DNA of 64,000 nucleotides, taken from NCBI RefSeq assembly GCF_000236705.1, contig NC_016599.1, positions 2,170,001 through 2,234,000 on the forward strand, written 5' to 3'. The DNA is from Owenweeksia hongkongensis DSM 17368 (GTDB taxonomy: Bacteria; Bacteroidota; Bacteroidia; Flavobacteriales; Schleiferiaceae). Of the stretch, positions 62,711-64,000 are shown piece after piece (positions within the stretch are counted from its first letter, which is position 1; each line of letters opens with the position of its first letter). A model generated the notes under the pieces. That model was not told the DNA's origin. It did no database searches and saw nothing but the letters and a program-made list of their open reading frames with translations. Position numbers and translations under genes: made by a program.

Positions 62711-64000
62711 TTAAAACCTATATGTTACAGTCAGGTAATATGATCTTGGCTGAATGGTAACGATACCGAAAGTACTGTTAGGGTCAGCAGCCAGTACGTC
62801 AGGAGTAAACCCTTGGCGATCTAATGACGCAGGGAAGCCTCCTGGTGCTTGCCAGCTCATTACTCCGGTTCCATTCAAAAGATTCACTACATTAAATGTC
62901 AAATCCCATTTTTGAGAAGGAGTGTAAGTAGCTCCCAGGTCAAACTGATGGAACGAAGGAAGCTCAAATGTGTTAGCTACGTTAGCAGGTCTTGCTCCCA
63001 TAAATCTCCAGTTGGCAAACACATCAATGTTTTTGGTAATGGAGTAAGCCGGGCTAATGTTGAACATAAACTTAGGATTGTTGTCCGCAGCATTACCTGA
63101 GTAATCTTCTGTTACATCGTCATCCATTCCATCATTACCCAAAATCCAGATTTCCCACTTCTTAGCTGTAGCTTTCTGAGCGGTAAACACACCTCTTACA
63201 CTAAACTTCTTGATTTTATAGTTAAGCTCCAATTCAAGACCGAAAGTTTCAATTTCATTTAAAAGTATTGGCGTATTGTAGTTCAAACCTGCAGTATCCA
63301 ACCCTGTAGTAGAAGTAGGAACATTACTTAACAAGCTATAAAATGGTGTCGCTATAATATTCAGGTTCTTGAAAGTCGTTTTAAAACCAATCTCAGCCTG
63401 CTTCAAATCCTGTGCCTTTGGATCCAAAGTGCTTGCAGCAAATTTTGAATTAGCACTCAGATAATACAGCAAATCCGGTGACTTTTTACCATTAGAGAAG
63501 CGTCCATAAATGGCCATCTTCTCATTTAGCATATAATTCAAAGCAGCTGAATACGAGAAAGTTTTAACTGTGTGATTGTATTGCACACGATCGCCTTCGC
63601 TATAAGCGTAGTTGTCATAAAGGGTAGAAACATCCCCATCATCACCACCGGTTCCGTCATCCACTCCTGATGAAGCTAATAGGTTTGTACCATCTACCGA
63701 TACCACATCATATCTGGCTCCATAATCTAAGTGCAATCTTGAAGTAATTTCCCAGCTATGACCGAAAAACAAGGCAGCCTGGTTTTGAATCACATCAGAA
63801 CCTGTAAAACTTGCTCTTCCAGCACCTGCTACCCCGTTAGGATCAGTTACCTGCTTAACATTTCCTGAACCATCAGTAATAGTCACGTTAAGTGGGTGCG
63901 GTTGATTTTCAATAGTACTAAGAGCTACTGCTGCCAGGTTGGCTCTACTCTTTACGTTAGACTGGGCCACAAAACCTCCTAATGAGAAAGTCATTTTATC
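62711..64000 (-). CDS. TonB-dependent receptor, C-terminal part (continues past window edge)
   Basis: At least 429 residues of the barrel, open through the window edge. Barrel strands are evident (FSYSAALNYMLNEKMAIYGR, NIDVFANWRFMGARPANVAN, FHQFDLGATYTPSQKWDLTF) and the end is RSYYLTVTYRF, the terminal aromatic outer-membrane signature. It lies 103 bp upstream of the GH106-type gene on the same strand, suggesting glycan-linked uptake. No SusD partner appears on this side. The N-terminal plug lies outside the window. Confidence 0.88.
   Translation of the reverse strand, partial: DKMTFSLGGFVAQSNVKSRANLAAVALSTIENQPHPLNVTITDGSGNVKQVTDPNGVAGAGRASFTGSDVIQNQAALFFGHSWEITSRLHLDYGARYDVVSVDGTNLLASSGVDDGTGGDDGDVSTLYDNYAYSEGDRVQYNHTVKTFSYSAALNYMLNEKMAIYGRFSNGKKSPDLLYYLSANSKFAASTLDPKAQDLKQAEIGFKTTFKNLNIIATPFYSLLSNVPTSTTGLDTAGLNYNTPILLNEIETFGLELELNYKIKKFSVRGVFTAQKATAKKWEIWILGNDGMDDDVTEDYSGNAADNNPKFMFNISPAYSITKNIDVFANWRFMGARPANVANTFELPSFHQFDLGATYTPSQKWDLTFNVVNLLNGTGVMSWQAPGGFPASLDRQGFTPDVLAADPNSTFGIVTIQPRSYYLTVTYRF

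Overview
The window reads as chromosome of a marine-type Bacteroidota, most likely Flavobacteriia (Cryomorphaceae/Schleiferiaceae-like; the lineage is inference). The support is: several secreted proteins with type IX secretion (T9SS) C-terminal domains, a CarboxypepD_reg-TonB receptor with a DUF4249 lipoprotein, a DUF5686 protein, a GH106-type hydrolase beside a TonB receptor, short-chain-type threonine dehydrogenase, and repeated TAnnTTTG -7 promoter boxes, which are the Bacteroidota consensus. Most of it is ordinary housekeeping DNA mixed with lineage-specific surface-protein cassettes.

Layout. 1-4691 (minus): four consecutive exported proteins (T9SS cargo, secreted alpha/beta hydrolase, PQQ-propeller lipoprotein, outer-membrane barrel cut by the window edge), with a small XRE regulator divergent from them. 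5171-12480: a LuxE-like/secreted protein pair, a lipoprotein, a Na/Pi cotransporter, and a TonB receptor-DUF4249 pair. 12574-15385 (minus): rplM-rpsI-rpsB-tsf with a recognisable promoter and terminator. 15578-18800 (plus): three overlapping genes for an M43 metalloprotease, a PEGA-like membrane protein and a lipoprotein. Then polA and a metallophosphoesterase, followed by an intact IS3-family element (22981-24364) with inverted repeats, a 3-bp target duplication and a well-formed -1 frameshift signal. 24378-27249: a secreted protein, tdh, and an Nramp-like transporter lacking the usual metal-binding motifs.

27278-32850 is the most unusual part. A six-gene minus-strand operon encodes one T9SS protein, a 61-aa peptide with a PLDGG/hydrophobic/KK tail, and four small secreted paralogues (shared GNVGVGTSSP stalk motif; at least two have C1q/TNF-like heads). 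It is bracketed by the real trhO 5' end on the right and a decayed direct copy of that end on the left, next to a decayed copy of the tdh 5' end.

32859-43693: trhO, a T9SS protein, hmgA, a PLP-enzyme pair that looks like cysteate synthase plus an acyl-CoA:amino-acid acyltransferase (candidate sulfonolipid/capnine genes), another T9SS protein, hpd and a VTT-family membrane protein. hpd and hmgA are consecutive steps of tyrosine catabolism. 43851-50946: DUF5686 protein, RND/MMPL exporter, rfbA, polyprenyl synthase and a small unknown. 50997-58715: MscS channel, barrel protein, sucA-sucB, tatD, ansA and tRNA-Ser(GGA). 58836-59120 holds a direct repeat. 59230-64000: the GH106-type lipoprotein and a TonB receptor that runs off the window.
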